NCBI RefSeq assembly: GCF_020283565.1 | Contig: NC_060065.1 | Coordinates: forward strand, 29,252,409-29,316,408 | Direction of reading: 5' to 3' | Source: Trifolium pratense | Taxonomy: Eukaryota; Streptophyta; Magnoliopsida; Fabales; Fabaceae | Length of the DNA stretch: 64,000 nt | Shown: piece after piece, positions 32,031 to 42,560 of the stretch | Layout of the letters: each line of letters starts with the position of its first letter | Position numbering within the stretch: the first letter of the stretch is position 1 | Notes under the pieces: generated by a model | What the model was told of the DNA's origin: nothing | Seen by the model: the letters and a program-made list of their open reading frames with translations, nothing else | Database searches by the model: none | Made by a program: the position numbers and the translations under genes

Positions 32031-32276
32031 AGTGGTGGAAAGATCTCGTTTTCAAGTTTCTAAAAATTTTAAGTTTAGGTATTTTGTTTTAGACCATTTG
32101 AATTAAAATTAAAATCATAAATGTATTGCAAATGGTTTTGTGATTTTTTCTGGATAAAAAATTGTTATTTTCGACGTTTAAATGACCTAAAATCGTCGGG
32201 TCTTACAATGAAAATCGCGGGTCTGAAACCGGGTCGAATTGACCTGGATGAAGGTTGAAGATGAAGATTAATTTAA
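32031..32276. other. Short intergenic stretch
   Basis: I see no feature. It separates the plastid insertion from the MITE. Confidence 0.4.
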
Positions 32277-32278
32277 TA

Positions 32279-32584
32279 CTCCCTCCGTCCCAAATTATAA
32301 GGGAAAAAACAAAAATCACACTTATTAAGAAAAATTAAAACATGATAATTTGAATTATGTTTTTGTGGGTTTTCCTTGGAATAAGTTGCATGGAAAGATG
32401 TAAAAACAATTTTTATTGGTTGTTGTTTATTGAGAAAATGAGAGAGAAGGAAAATTAAATGCAATTTGCATTTATTTTTATGAGATTAAGGAAAAAAACA
32501 TTCTTGAAAATGGTTTTTCTTTTATAATTTGGGACAAAAAAAGGGATTTTTTCTCTTATATATTATAAATTGGGACGGAGGGAG
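32279..32584. mobile_element. Stowaway-type MITE, 306 bp
   Basis: Terminal inverted repeats CTCCCTCCGTCCCAAATTATAA and, at the right end, its complement (ATAAATTGGGACGGAGGGAG with small changes) are bounded by TA on both sides (32277-32278 and 32585-32586). This terminus and the TA duplication mark Tc1/mariner-derived Stowaway MITEs. No coding capacity. Confidence 0.88.
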
Positions 32585-32644
32585 TATATTTTTATCATGA
32601 CTTGCTTATAAATTCAACATAACGCATTTAAATTAACGAATGAT

Positions 32645-32720
32645 TCATCTGTCCTAGCGGCGTATTGTTGCATCTGGTGGTTTGATGTGGTGGGTTCGAA
32701 CCCTTGTTGCTACTTTTTGT
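32645..32720 (+). repeat. tRNA-related (SINE-like) head
   Basis: GTCCTAGCGGC resembles an A box. About 40 bases later comes a perfect B box, GGTTCGAACCC. It does not fold as a complete tRNA by eye, so a SINE remnant is more likely than a tRNA gene. The 3' tail is not clear. Confidence 0.4.
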
Positions 32721-32751
32721 GATATATTTTGTTTAAAATAAGAAGGCTTAA

Positions 32752-32870
32752 ATGCAGTTTTACCCCCCTGTTTTGATTAAATCGGAATTTTACCCCCCTG
32801 TTTTAAAACGCAGACTTTTACCCCCCCTGTTTTATAATTTTTTGGATTTTGCCCCGCCTAAAATTCTGTT
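32752..32870 (+). repeat. Short tandem block of TTTTACCCCCCTGTTTT units
   Basis: Four degenerate units, each a T-run, a C-run and CTGTTTT, spaced about 28-34 bases, preceded by AAGGCTTAAATGCAG. Such a start is common at the ends of dispersed legume repeats. I saw no matching inverted end nearby. Confidence 0.55.
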
Positions 32871-33225
32871 TTCGAGTCATAACTTCAAAGCGTCGCACAT
32901 AACTCAATTTGGATCAATAATTCACCAAATGTATACCGAAATGACCGTAATCGAGTTATCTTTCCACAGAATCAAACCTCACTAAATTTGGAGTTACAAA
33001 GAGAGATTAATTACCGTTTTAGTGAAGGTATGTCCCCCAAAATTCTGCACAAAATCTGCTTTCGAGTCACAACTTCAAAACTTCGCACATAATTCCATTT
33101 GGATCCATAATTCACCAAACTAGTACCGAAATGACTGAAATCGAGTTAGTTTTCCATAGAATCAAACTCCACTAAATTTGGAGTTACAGAGAGAGAGATT
33201 AATTATCATTTTAGTGAAGGTTTGT
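32866..33225. repeat. Direct segmental duplication, two copies of about 175-185 bp
   Basis: Copy 1 starts CTGTTTTCGAGTCATAACTT and copy 2 (near 33055) starts CTGCTTTCGAGTCACAACTT. Both run through ATTCACCAAA, CGAAATGAC, AATCGAGTTA and TAAATTTGGAGTTACA to TTTAGTGAAGGT. Many point differences show an old duplication. The function of the unit is unknown. Confidence 0.75.
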
Positions 33226-33850
33226 TCGAATCAATTATTGTATGGAACTACTACTGGTATTTTTGTCATGTCTCTCCCCCTGTAGCTCATTTTTCAATAG
33301 TATTTACATGTCCGGAAAACTAACGAAATTACCCTTGTTATCATTTAAATTTCGTCAAATTTGAAGTTACGATGTGTTTGGTAGACGATGTTGAATTTGA
33401 AGGTCATAAAAATAAATGATTAGAAGTTTCATATTTTCCACAACCACTTGAATAAAGTAACAAGTCCAAATGGAACATCTCACAACGAATCAAATTATCC
33501 TTTGTCGATAACTTGTTACGAAGCAACTTCCAAACAAAATGAGACTTTCAAAGGAGCTAATTTATTTAAAATGATTTCTTTATGCATCGAAGTAACAACC
33601 TTAATCACATGTGTTAGGAAGTGGTAGACTCCCTTAACAGAGAACCCTTCCAATATAGCACAACACTCCACAGCTTGTTCTTCTTCAACCTGCTACTTCT
33701 TATATTCTTATGTCGGTTAAAATATCTTATGTATATGTGTGATTCCACTTTTGCAAAGACAATGTTGATTCAAGATGTGTAAAACTTATTTTTACATGTT
33801 TGGATGTTTTCATGTAGAATTGATTGTTTTAATATTATTAGAGAGTTCTT
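33226..33850. other. Intergenic, nothing recognised
   Basis: About 620 bases without a credible frame, repeat pair or RNA gene. Confidence 0.4.
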
Positions 33851-33853
33851 TTA

Positions 33854-34074
33854 GGTTCCGTTTGGCCCTACATATTTTTTATTTTTTTACTTCTTCTTAA
33901 AAGAACAGAGAAGTAGAAAATTGTATTTGATCCTATTTCTCCTTAAAAGAATTACAGAAATAAAGTAAAGAAGTAGAAAATAAGAAGAAATTAGGTCAAA
34001 CACAATTTTTTACCTCTTTACTACTTTTAAGGAGAAGAAAAAATGTAGAAAAAAAAGTAGGGTCAAACGGACCC
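33854..34074. mobile_element. Tourist/PIF-Harbinger-type MITE, 221 bp
   Basis: Inverted ends GGTTCCGTTTGGCCCTAC and GTAGGGTCAAACGGACCC are bounded by TTA on both sides (33851-33853 and 34075-34077). The TTA duplication and the GGKYCCGTTTG end are typical of PIF/Harbinger-derived MITEs. The interior is purine/pyrimidine-rich with near-palindromic stretches. Confidence 0.8.
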
Positions 34075-34077
34075 TTA

Positions 34078-35920
34078 GATTTTGTTTCATCAAGGAATGC
34101 TATTCTAGGCTTCCAAGAAAATTTCTAAGCACTCAAACGAAAAATGAGAGATGTTGTGTGTGTGTTTTATTTTAAACATAAAACCAAATATTATAATTAA
34201 AGAGAAAGATATATACAACAAAAAATGTTGTGTGTTTAATGGTGTATTATCTAATAAAGTTTTGTGTTAAAATAAGATTGGGGGTATTGAATATTAAATT
34301 GAAATGATTTTTCAACGTTCAAATTTAAAATAATTTTTTGTCAAAAAAATATTAAAAATAATTTTAGTCAATGGACACGAGCACAATTTTAAAAATTGTG
34401 TCCAAGTTATGGAAGTGGGTATGTTTTTCTGTCTATATACAAAAATTAAACCTGTACTTTTGCAATTACTTTATGGTTTTTACGCAAGAATTTTGGCCAA
34501 GAACTATACATCAATCTGCAATTCTGCATCGATGCTATTTGTCCTAGCCATATCAAATAAGATATAAATGTAGAACAATTCTCTAACCGATTGTGAGATT
34601 GCAATTGCCATTTTTATTTTCTGGTAATTCTCGTGGTCTCTTTTGCTTCATATATGAAGATAAACCATATTGATCAAAGTTGCTAGAAAATAAGATTTCG
34701 AATTGAAAGTTGAACCTAACTGAATCCTATAAAACTGACTTGTAAGATGATGGATGATATGGACACATTGTTAACTATAAACCTTTATCCAGACCAACTC
34801 ACATTCGATGTGAAAATTCTTAACACACCTCCTCACGCTCAGCGCTATTGGATTTGGAGCGCAGATACCGGTCAGCATGTCCCTTGTTTTTTTTCTTCGG
34901 GGATATACAGATTTTATGGTAGTGCATCCATACACAATCACTCTATCTTCTTCCATTTCTTACATTTTACTCCTATCTTTATTTTATTTTTCATCAAAAT
35001 TTAGTGACGAATAATTTTTTTTGGGAAAATACTAAACAGTGCCGTATGACACTATTTTAGGACGCAAATATTGGAATTTGTGCAGTCAAATCCTAAAAAG
35101 TCTAGCACCAGAGGCTGTGGCTATTTTGAAAAGAGTTCAAAAAGTCATGCATAGCAATGTGGTGTCTCCTAGGTGTCAGGATGTAGTGTTTAACAAAATT
35201 TGTTTTGCCATCAAAAAGGGGTAGCGGCGCAGCTTGTTGTTCGTTTGCCTTTCATTCAAGTGTAATTATCTTATATATATATATATATAAAAAAAATTTC
35301 TCTTTTTGGTTTCCTTAACCAGAGCCCCGGGGCACCGGTCAGCATGTCCCTTGTTTTTTTTTTTCTTCATCTGCATTAAAAAGAATAACTTTTTTCTTCC
35401 TCCATGAAACCCATTTCATAGTCATATTCCTCGCACTGCATATTAAATCTCATTTTGTTTGTAAACAAAAAAAAAACTTGTATTATCAAAATGGGTGGAA
35501 AGACATTCATTTATTTTTATTCATCTACCCATAAGCATATAAATGTTGAAAATGGTTGGAAAGAGAGATTAACACTCATTTTTTTAAAAGGGAAAACCAA
35601 ACCACTTTCACTAATTTGTGTTAACTTATAGTAAATTGGAGATTTTCTTCTTAAATTGCAACTAAATCAACACTTCATTTTGTCTATGAACACTTCATTT
35701 CTCACAAAATCAAACATATGGGGTTTGGAAATTGAGATTAGGATGGACAGTGGGTGAGTGGAGGAGGTGGATTTCGGTCTTCCATGATTGAGTTTGTGGA
35801 AGTGAGAAATTGTTGAGTTATTATAATTGAAACGGTGGGTGGAGAAAGACAAGAAGAGAAGAGAGTGATCTTGATATTGGTAATGCAATCTTATTATGTC
35901 TATCTCCATTTCTATAGGAA
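34078..35920. other. Repeat debris; no gene called
   Basis: The stretch 34690-34860 belongs to a dispersed repeat that recurs near 53085-53165 (shared CTTGTAAGATG, CCAACTCACATT, GATGT). A segment containing ACCGGTCAGCATGTCCCTTG plus a T-run occurs twice, near 34869 and 35336. There is a (TA)n run near 35275-35290. No coding frame has family resemblance. Confidence 0.5.
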
Positions 35921-35925
35921 AGTTG

Positions 35926-36270
35926 GTCAATATATCATATCTCAAAGTTACATGACAATCAACTTTTTGGCCACATTCCTCGTGAAATTGGAAATTTGGT
36001 CAACCTCGAGCAACTATATCTTGGATCTAATAGTCTTTCCGGCCCCTTTCCTCGTGAAATTGGATTTCTAAAACTTATTGAACTTGATATGTCTGATAAC
36101 TATATTGTTGGCACAATCCCTTCTTCAATAGGAAACTTGAGCAAATTACTTTACCTTTATAATAATAATCTTAGTGGTAGCATTCCTAATGAAGTCGTAC
36201 AACTTCGTTGTCTTAAAACGATCCAATTACATGCAAGACCCTGCTACAACCTAGTGAAACAGTCATACTA
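35926..36270 (+). pseudogene. Leucine-rich-repeat receptor kinase fragment
   Basis: One frame reads about four plant-type LRRs: LHDNQLFGHIPREIGNLVNL, LYLGSNSLSGPFPREIGFLK, LDMSDNYIVGTIPSSIGNLS and LYNNNLSGSIPNEV. These have the LxxNxLxGxIP consensus of LRR-RLK class XI/XII ectodomains. It has no start, signal peptide, membrane segment or kinase. It runs into unrelated sequence after LKTIQLHARPC. It is a dispersed shard of a receptor gene, not a gene. Confidence 0.85.
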
Positions 36271-36518
36271 ATGTATTGTAAAATAGTCGAAACAGAACAG
36301 TATGTATTTCATGTGTTTCAACTCAAAATATACATTCCAAGTCCTACTAATGTATTGTAAAATCGTCGAAACAACTCATTACTTTTATAAGTTCTTATTG
36401 AAGCCACTTCATTCACAATCCAAATTATAAATACACATTGAACAAGGGCATGAACAAGCAAGTATAATTAAAATTTTGTTCAAAGTAAGATAGTTTCTAA
36501 ATTCTCAATCTATAGTAT
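36271..36518. repeat. Duplicated short segment beside the LRR fragment
   Basis: ACTAATGTATTGTAAAAT followed by A/C and GTCGAAACA occurs twice, near 36267 and 36345, showing a local tandem duplication of about 78 bases. Confidence 0.5.
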
Positions 36519-36871
36519 CTAAAGATTAAACATGACCTTAATAGCATTACCACCACGAGCACTTGTTTCAAAGGTTTCTTCCACTTCCTTTTGTGAAAAT
36601 CCAAACGTATGAGTTATAAGTGGTTTTACATCAATTTTGCCACTCTTTATAAACTCAAGGCATAGAGGCCATGTATTCTTATAGCGGAAAATGCCAACCA
36701 CATCAACTTCCCTGTATTATGCATAACAATACATTATTAATAAACAATGCTTCATTGTAGAAAACATTTAGGTAGTCAAAATAATATAACTTAAGGTGAA
36801 TGTATTTTTCTTAGTTTATGACATGAAGAAGAGCCTAGTAAACTTGAATGAATATATTATTTTTGTACTTA

Positions 36872-36925
36872 AATATAAGCTTTTATTTTTATTTTTATTT
36901 TTATTTTTATTTTTATTTTTATTTT
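36872..36925 (+). repeat. (TTTTTA)n microsatellite in SDH copy 1 intron 5
   Basis: About eight TTTTTA units in a row, in the intron between exons 5 and 6. Confidence 0.9.
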
Positions 36926-39911
36926 TAAATATACTCATAATTAATAGGATTTAAAAGATATGCACGGTCAGTGTAAAACAGTTTTACACTGACATAGTGA
37001 TACATAGACCAAGTCTGATTACCTTGCAGCAGCTGGTGTGAGTGGCACAGTCATTTCGGAATGACCCATTCCGACTAGACAAACTTTGCCACCTGGTTGA
37101 GTAGCATTAAATGTTGTAGTCATGGTTTTGTTAAAACCAGCACAATCAAAGGTAACATCTACACCAGCTCCCATAACATTATGAATCTGCTTAACTTCTT
37201 CCGCTACATCCTGTAATAAAGAAGTGTATTTGAAATTTAGTTAAACCAGTATTTGTTTATAGAAACACATTTCAATTTGGTTGGCACATGACATGTCATA
37301 AACTGTTGAATGTACATTATGTAAGTTTGTTGACACGTTACATGTCATAAACTGTTTACGTAAACTAGATGATATAGATGACATAAACTAGATGATAAAC
37401 TGTTGACAGTTGACACTATTTAAAAGCTAATTTCAAGTTAAGGGAGAAAATATAGATGATATTAAGAATCTTCTGATTGAAAATACCTGAATGTTTGTTG
37501 AAACTTTAACAATGTCATCTGCACCAAGACTTTTTGCAACAGATAAACGATGGTCATCTACATCCACAACGACAATCCTAGGTGCACCAAAAGCACGTGC
37601 CGAAAGCATTGTAACAAGTCTGATAGGTCCTACTCCCATAATCATAACATTTGTTTCCGGTCCGATATTAGCTCGCCTACACGCATGAAAACCGACACTT
37701 AATGGTTCACACATTGCCCCTTCCTCCAAGCTCACATTGTCTGGTAGTTTAAAGCATAGGTCTGCCGGATGAACTATCTGAACAGAGAAAAGTTTAACTC
37801 AAGCATGGTTTTATTTAAGATGATCGATTTAATCACAGAAAAATATTGTTAGACAGTGAGTATGTGACATGCATATATACAAGTACTAGCATATGAGACC
37901 CATGCTCAACACATGTGTGAAAACCAGTTGGTATGAGGGTTTCTTTTTTCTTATATATAAATATAGATAGCTGAAAACTCTAACACGTGGACTGATGTGG
38001 ATATGTGTTATGACTGACACATTTGAGTAGAACAGACAACTCAACATGGAACTTAAACGGCTCCGGAAAGGGTGTCTATAGGCTGAATTAAGGTTCACGG
38101 CAGAATACTAATTGATGAGTGAAACTGCCAAAGAGTAAAAGGCTACCACCGGGTTAGTGCCAATGGAGTGAAAGCTGTATGCGTAAAACTATCTTTGTTA
38201 ATTATAATATTTCTCATCAGTCTTATTCTGTTCAGATTTTCTAGCAGAAAGTAAATCATCCTAGAGCACACTCATCCACTGACTATATGTTTAATGTATA
38301 GCACAATTGTAGAATCAAGTGCTAAGATGAACACTGCTACTATTTAGTTGACGTGTGAATCAATATGAAGAAAGAGACATTATGTAAAACAACAAAGAGA
38401 AGAAATCTTAGAACAAGAACGAAGATGGAATGGAATTCTATATTATCATTTTCATCAATTAGATATTTGTTGAGTATCGCTCATATTTGCTGGGGACACT
38501 TGAGTGGGGTGTAACGGAGCAAGTGGAGCTAAAAGTGCAACAAGAGTACCAGAATGTCATCATAGTATTTATTTATGAAGCATGGACACTTCTCCGATTA
38601 GGCGTGTCCCGGTGTCGGACACCGACGCATATGATTACATTGAATTGCCATTTTCTCAAACTATTATTGGTGTCGCCGCGCTTCATTTCATTCTCTGTAA
38701 CACAAAAAGGTACAGAATATAAAAGTACAACAGTCATTCTGTTGTCGGAGACATAAGCATAGTTGGCAAACTTTCCTATCAATTGTTGTCTTCTATAGCG
38801 TTTATTTATCTACTTCTGTTAGTATTCTTCAGATAAAGATAATGGTGTTCTGTTTACTGTTGATACTATGCTTGTATCAGACTTTTAACTTCATATTGTC
38901 ATTGTTCCTTGACAATCCTTATATCTAGAAATGCAAAGTAGACTTCAAATTGGACATAACAAAGACATGTGGTTTTAAATTGCGGTCAGCAACCGCAATT
39001 GCGATTGCAATATAAGGTTTTTTGTGGTGTCTGCAACAATATCACAACCGCAATTTCACCAACATCAATCGCATTTTCTGCAATAGAAAGGTTTGCAGCA
39101 TAACCACAACCATGGATGCAACCATGCAAAGGAAATACTTTGAGAAGTTGTGAATTTTTTCAACAAACCTGATTAGCCAAGGAACCATGAACTGGTTGAG
39201 TAGCAAAAAACTTCATCTCAGGGAAAAGATTATATCGACCAAGTTTGAAATGGTCACATCGCCCAACAACTGATCCCAGGCTCGATTGCCACACGGTCAC
39301 CAGGCACCAAAGTCTGTACCTGACTACAGACTTCTTCTATTAGCCCAGCACACTCATGACCAATAACCATCGGTTCTTTAACTATAAAATCTGCACATCT
39401 CATTGTCTAAAAGTAATACAAATAATCCAATAAAAATTGAAACTGTTTACTAGACAGAACATAGATAAATGCAGGAAATAACAGAATAAAGATTATGTTG
39501 GAAATTGAAATCGGATTTATAGTTTTTTGTCGAATATTGAAATCGGATGTAACAGTAACAATATCTACCTTGAGGTAGTGAACATCACTCCCACAGATTC
39601 CAACAGCTTTCATTCTAATTCTGACATCATGGGGTCCTTCAAACATAAAAAATGAAGTAAGCCAATGATTTAACATAAATATTACATTTGGATTCTCTGC
39701 GATTGATTAATGACAATGTTTGCACAATCAATCTAAACCGTACTCAGAGTCTGTGTTGTTAAATACGGGAGATGGCGCCACTGTAGTGTGACAGATTTTT
39801 GGTCAAACGCTATAGGCACGTTGGTTTGTTCGGCAGATTTTTGGCCTTCGGCAATCTGCCGTCGACGAAATTTCCTACAGTTCAAGTTTCAATTTGAGTT
39901 TAATGGATATG

Positions 39912-40060
39912 CTCTGTTAGTGTAAATTACTTTTACACTGTCATCCAATAGTAATCAACCATTTCTCCACGTCATACCATTAAAGTGGGATGTAGTGAGG
40001 TGATTTGGCAGAATACATGGTTGCTATTAGAAGACACTGTAAAATAATTTTACAGTATCC
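39912..40060. mobile_element. Small MITE in intron 1 of SDH copy 1
   Basis: Inverted ends of about 45 bases: GTTAGTGTAAATTACTTTTACACTG on the left, and the complement of ACACTGTAAAATAATTTTACAG on the right. CCAATAGTAATCAACCAT and ATGGTTGCTATTAG form the inner arms. A truncated copy lies at 44640-44759 in the duplicated segment, and a half-copy occurs near 36970 (CAGTGTAAAACAGTTTTACA). Confidence 0.65.
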
Positions 40061-40730
40061 TATTTTCTCTTTGAATTTGAATCGGTATATTTATTGATCC
40101 AAAGTTATGAATTGCTTGACTGTGTAAACATCATCATTTTTTATCAACTAAAGAGAATCCAAATCCTAAATTTTTTAACAATGAACTTAATCCGAAAACG
40201 AAAACCATTCCCAAATTTCAAATCCAATTTATTAATTAATTCAAAGTTCAGAATCACTTGACTGTGTAAACTCTTGATTCATTTTTCAATAACAGAAAAT
40301 ACAAATCCCAAATTTTTAACAATGAACTTAATCCAAACCAAGCTATAGAATGTTGAATCATATATTTTAATCAATCCAATAACAACAATAATAATAGTAA
40401 TAGAATGAAATTTATATGGGAAAATTAAGAAGAATACCAAGAGAAGGAAGATTGAAAGGTTGAATCTTGAGAGTGTTTAAACCAACAAGCCAAGCAGCCA
40501 TGTTCTGTTGATAAACATGATCATCATCAACTGACATTCCACCTTTACCCATTTTTCTGACTCAAACTCTTCTCCAACCTCTAATTTAGAACCTTGATAT
40601 TAGAGAAGTGAGGTTTTTGCACAAACTAGCTTTCATATTCAGGGACTAGGGTCATTAAGTTCATCCAACATTTCCAACGGATGTAACATTTGGGACAAGG
40701 GTCATTATGTTCATAATGCAAAATCAATTC

Positions 40731-42330
40731 TGTTGAGTTATTGTTATTTATTGTAGTATGATTTGTTAGTATCTTTTGGAGTTATGACAGGATAGCATTC
40801 CTATTTAGATATGCTCCATCTCTTGCGTATATAATTAGTGGTTTCAACCTTTTTCAAGTAATGAGAAATATTCATATTCAAGTTGGTATACAGAGCAGGT
40901 TTCTATCATCTGGGTTCAGCCGCCGTCAAGGCTAACCCTAATTTTCACAAAACATTGTTCACTCCGCACGCACTGTTCATCACGCCGTCGTTACAGAAGT
41001 TGCGCTACTCTCCGGCTACCTGTTTTTGCCGTTGTTAGTCTCGTCTGACTCGATTTTCTTTCCTGGTTCTGTTGGGACAACTTTCAGTGTGTGGGTCCCA
41101 CGTTTGACACATGTTTTGTTGTTTTTCTCTGCTGTTTTATCGCCTAGAACACTATTACAACAATATTTTTGGTCTATCATCATTGTGATTGCACTCCAAT
41201 GCCTACTAGTTAAACTTTATAGACCCTTGGACACATTGTGATTACGGGTGATGATAATGACAGTATCAAGGCATTAAAACAACACCTATTTCAAAACTTT
41301 CAGACTAAAGACTTGGGTCCTCTACGTTACTTTCTCGGGATTGAGGTGGCTCAATCAAAGTAAGGCATTGCTATCTCTCAGAGGAAGTATGCCCTTGATA
41401 TTTTGGAGGAGACAGGTCTTATAGATTGCAAACCAGTCGACACTCCTATGGATCCTAACGTAAAGTTGCTTCCTGACCAGGGGGAGCCATATTCTGATCC
41501 TGGTAGATACCGAAGACTAGTGGGAAAATTGAGTTATCTCACCCTAACCAGACCAGACATATCGTTTCCAGTTAGCGTCGTAAGTCAGTTCCTTAACTCA
41601 CCTTGTGACAGTCATTGGAATGCAGTTGTTCGAATTCTAAAGTACATCAAAAGAGCACCTGGAAAAGGACTTGTTTTCACTGATAACGGTCACACTAATA
41701 TTGTTGGGTATTCAGATGCCGATTGGGCAGGAGATCCGAGTGATAGACGGTCTACTTCTGGTTATTGCATTTTTGTAGGTGGAAATCTTATCTCGTGGAA
41801 AAGCAAAAAGCAGACTGTTGTTTCTCGGTCGAGTACAGAAGCCGAGTATCGAGCTATGGCTCATGCTACATGTGAGCTTGTGTGGTTGAAACATTTATTG
41901 CAAGAATTGCATTTTTGTGAGGTTGGTCAAATGGAACTTGTATGTGATAATCAATCAGCTTTACACCTCTCTTCCAACCCAGTTTTTCATGAGAGGACAA
42001 AGCATATAGAAGTCGATTGTCATTTCATTAGGGAAAAGATTATCTTTGGAGTCATCAGAACTTCATTTGTCAATTCTAAGGATCAACTTGCTGATATCTT
42101 TACTAAGTCTCTACGAAGTCCTCGTATAACTTACATATGTGACAAGATGGATGCATATGATATATATGCTCCACCTTGAGGGGGAGTGTTGAGATATTGT
42201 TATTTATTGTAGTATGATTTGTTAGTATCTTTTGAAGTTATGACAGGATAGCATTCCTATTTAGATATGCTCCATCTCTTATGTATATAAATAGTGGTTT
42301 CAACCTTTTTCAAGTAATGAGAAATATTCA
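40731..42330 (+). mobile_element. Small internally deleted Ty1-copia element with 144-bp LTRs
   Basis: LTRs at 40731-40874 and 42187-42330 start TGTTGAG and end AATATTCA; they differ at a few bases (for example TATATAATTAG versus TATATAAATAG). TTGGTATACAGAGCAGG near 40884 is a copia-type PBS and GAGGGGGAG before the right LTR is the polypurine tract. The interior keeps only the RT tail and RNase H. No target duplication: AATTC on the left, TTTAG on the right. Both flanks are copies of the SDH exon 1 region, so recombination has reshaped the site. Confidence 0.85.
41239..42179 (+). pseudogene. RT tail and RNase H of the small copia element
   Basis: The frame begins at VITGDD, just after where the catalytic YVDD should be, and passes a TAA at 41361-41363. 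It then reads ISQRKYALDILEETGL, RRLVGKLSYLTLTRPDIS, YSDADWAGDPSDRRSTSGY, SSTEAEYRAMAHATCELVWL, CDNQSALHLSSNPVFHERTK and DIFTKSL. This is a copia RT thumb/RNase H typical of short-LTR lineages such as Ale/Retrofit-like elements. Gag, protease, integrase and the RT active site are gone. The upstream interior (40885-41238) has no recognisable domain. Confidence 0.9.
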
Positions 42331-42560
42331 TTTAGAGAAGTGATAAACATGATCATCATCAACTGACATTCCACCTTTACCCATTTTTCTTAATCACTCA
42401 AACTATTCTCCAACCTCTAATTTAGAAGCTTGATATTAGAGAAGTGAGGTTTTTGCACAAACTAGCTTTCATATTCAGGGACTAGGGTCATTAAGTTCAT
42501 CCAACATTTCCAACGTATGTAACATTTGGGACAAGGGTCATTAAATTCATAATGCAAAAT
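42331..42560 (-). pseudogene. Second copy of the SDH exon 1 start and 5' flank
   Basis: ATAAACATGATCATCATCAA through CCCATTTTTCTTA matches the start of SDH exon 1 (40511-40555). The following 5' flank (AACCTCTAATTTAGAA, AACTAGCTTTCATATTCAG) matches 40575-40730. It is truncated at its exon end by the copia LTR. It has a few small differences, so it is a duplicate and not the same copy. Confidence 0.8.

Larger units (their letters stand above)
36519..40552 (-). pseudogene. SDH: Sorbitol (L-iditol) dehydrogenase copy 1, six exons, broken
   Basis: All six exons have splice signals: 40552-40438 (MGKGGMSVDDDHV), 39636-39569 (GICGSDVHYLK), 39406-39169, 37777-37487, 37210-37023 and 36711-36519 (ends NAIKVMFNL). 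They total 1093 nt, one more than the 1092 of a 363-residue protein. The extra base is a G within the CCC at 39262-39264; it shifts exon 3 at GISCW. Two Cys of the structural zinc site also appear changed to Phe (HCK to HFK, LCP to LFP). The NAD motif reads GVGPIR in place of GxGxxG. Plant SDH is a cytosolic zinc MDR enzyme oxidising sorbitol to fructose with NAD. This copy should be inactive. Confidence 0.9.

Noticed and set aside
32645..32720. tRNA gene
   Set aside because: It has a perfect B box but no acceptor stem or anticodon arm that I can fold; kept only as a SINE-like head.
38487..38782. Frames of 69-89 codons around GGTGTCGGACACC
   Set aside because: They lie within intron 3 of the dead SDH copy in dispersed repeat sequence, and are open on both strands.
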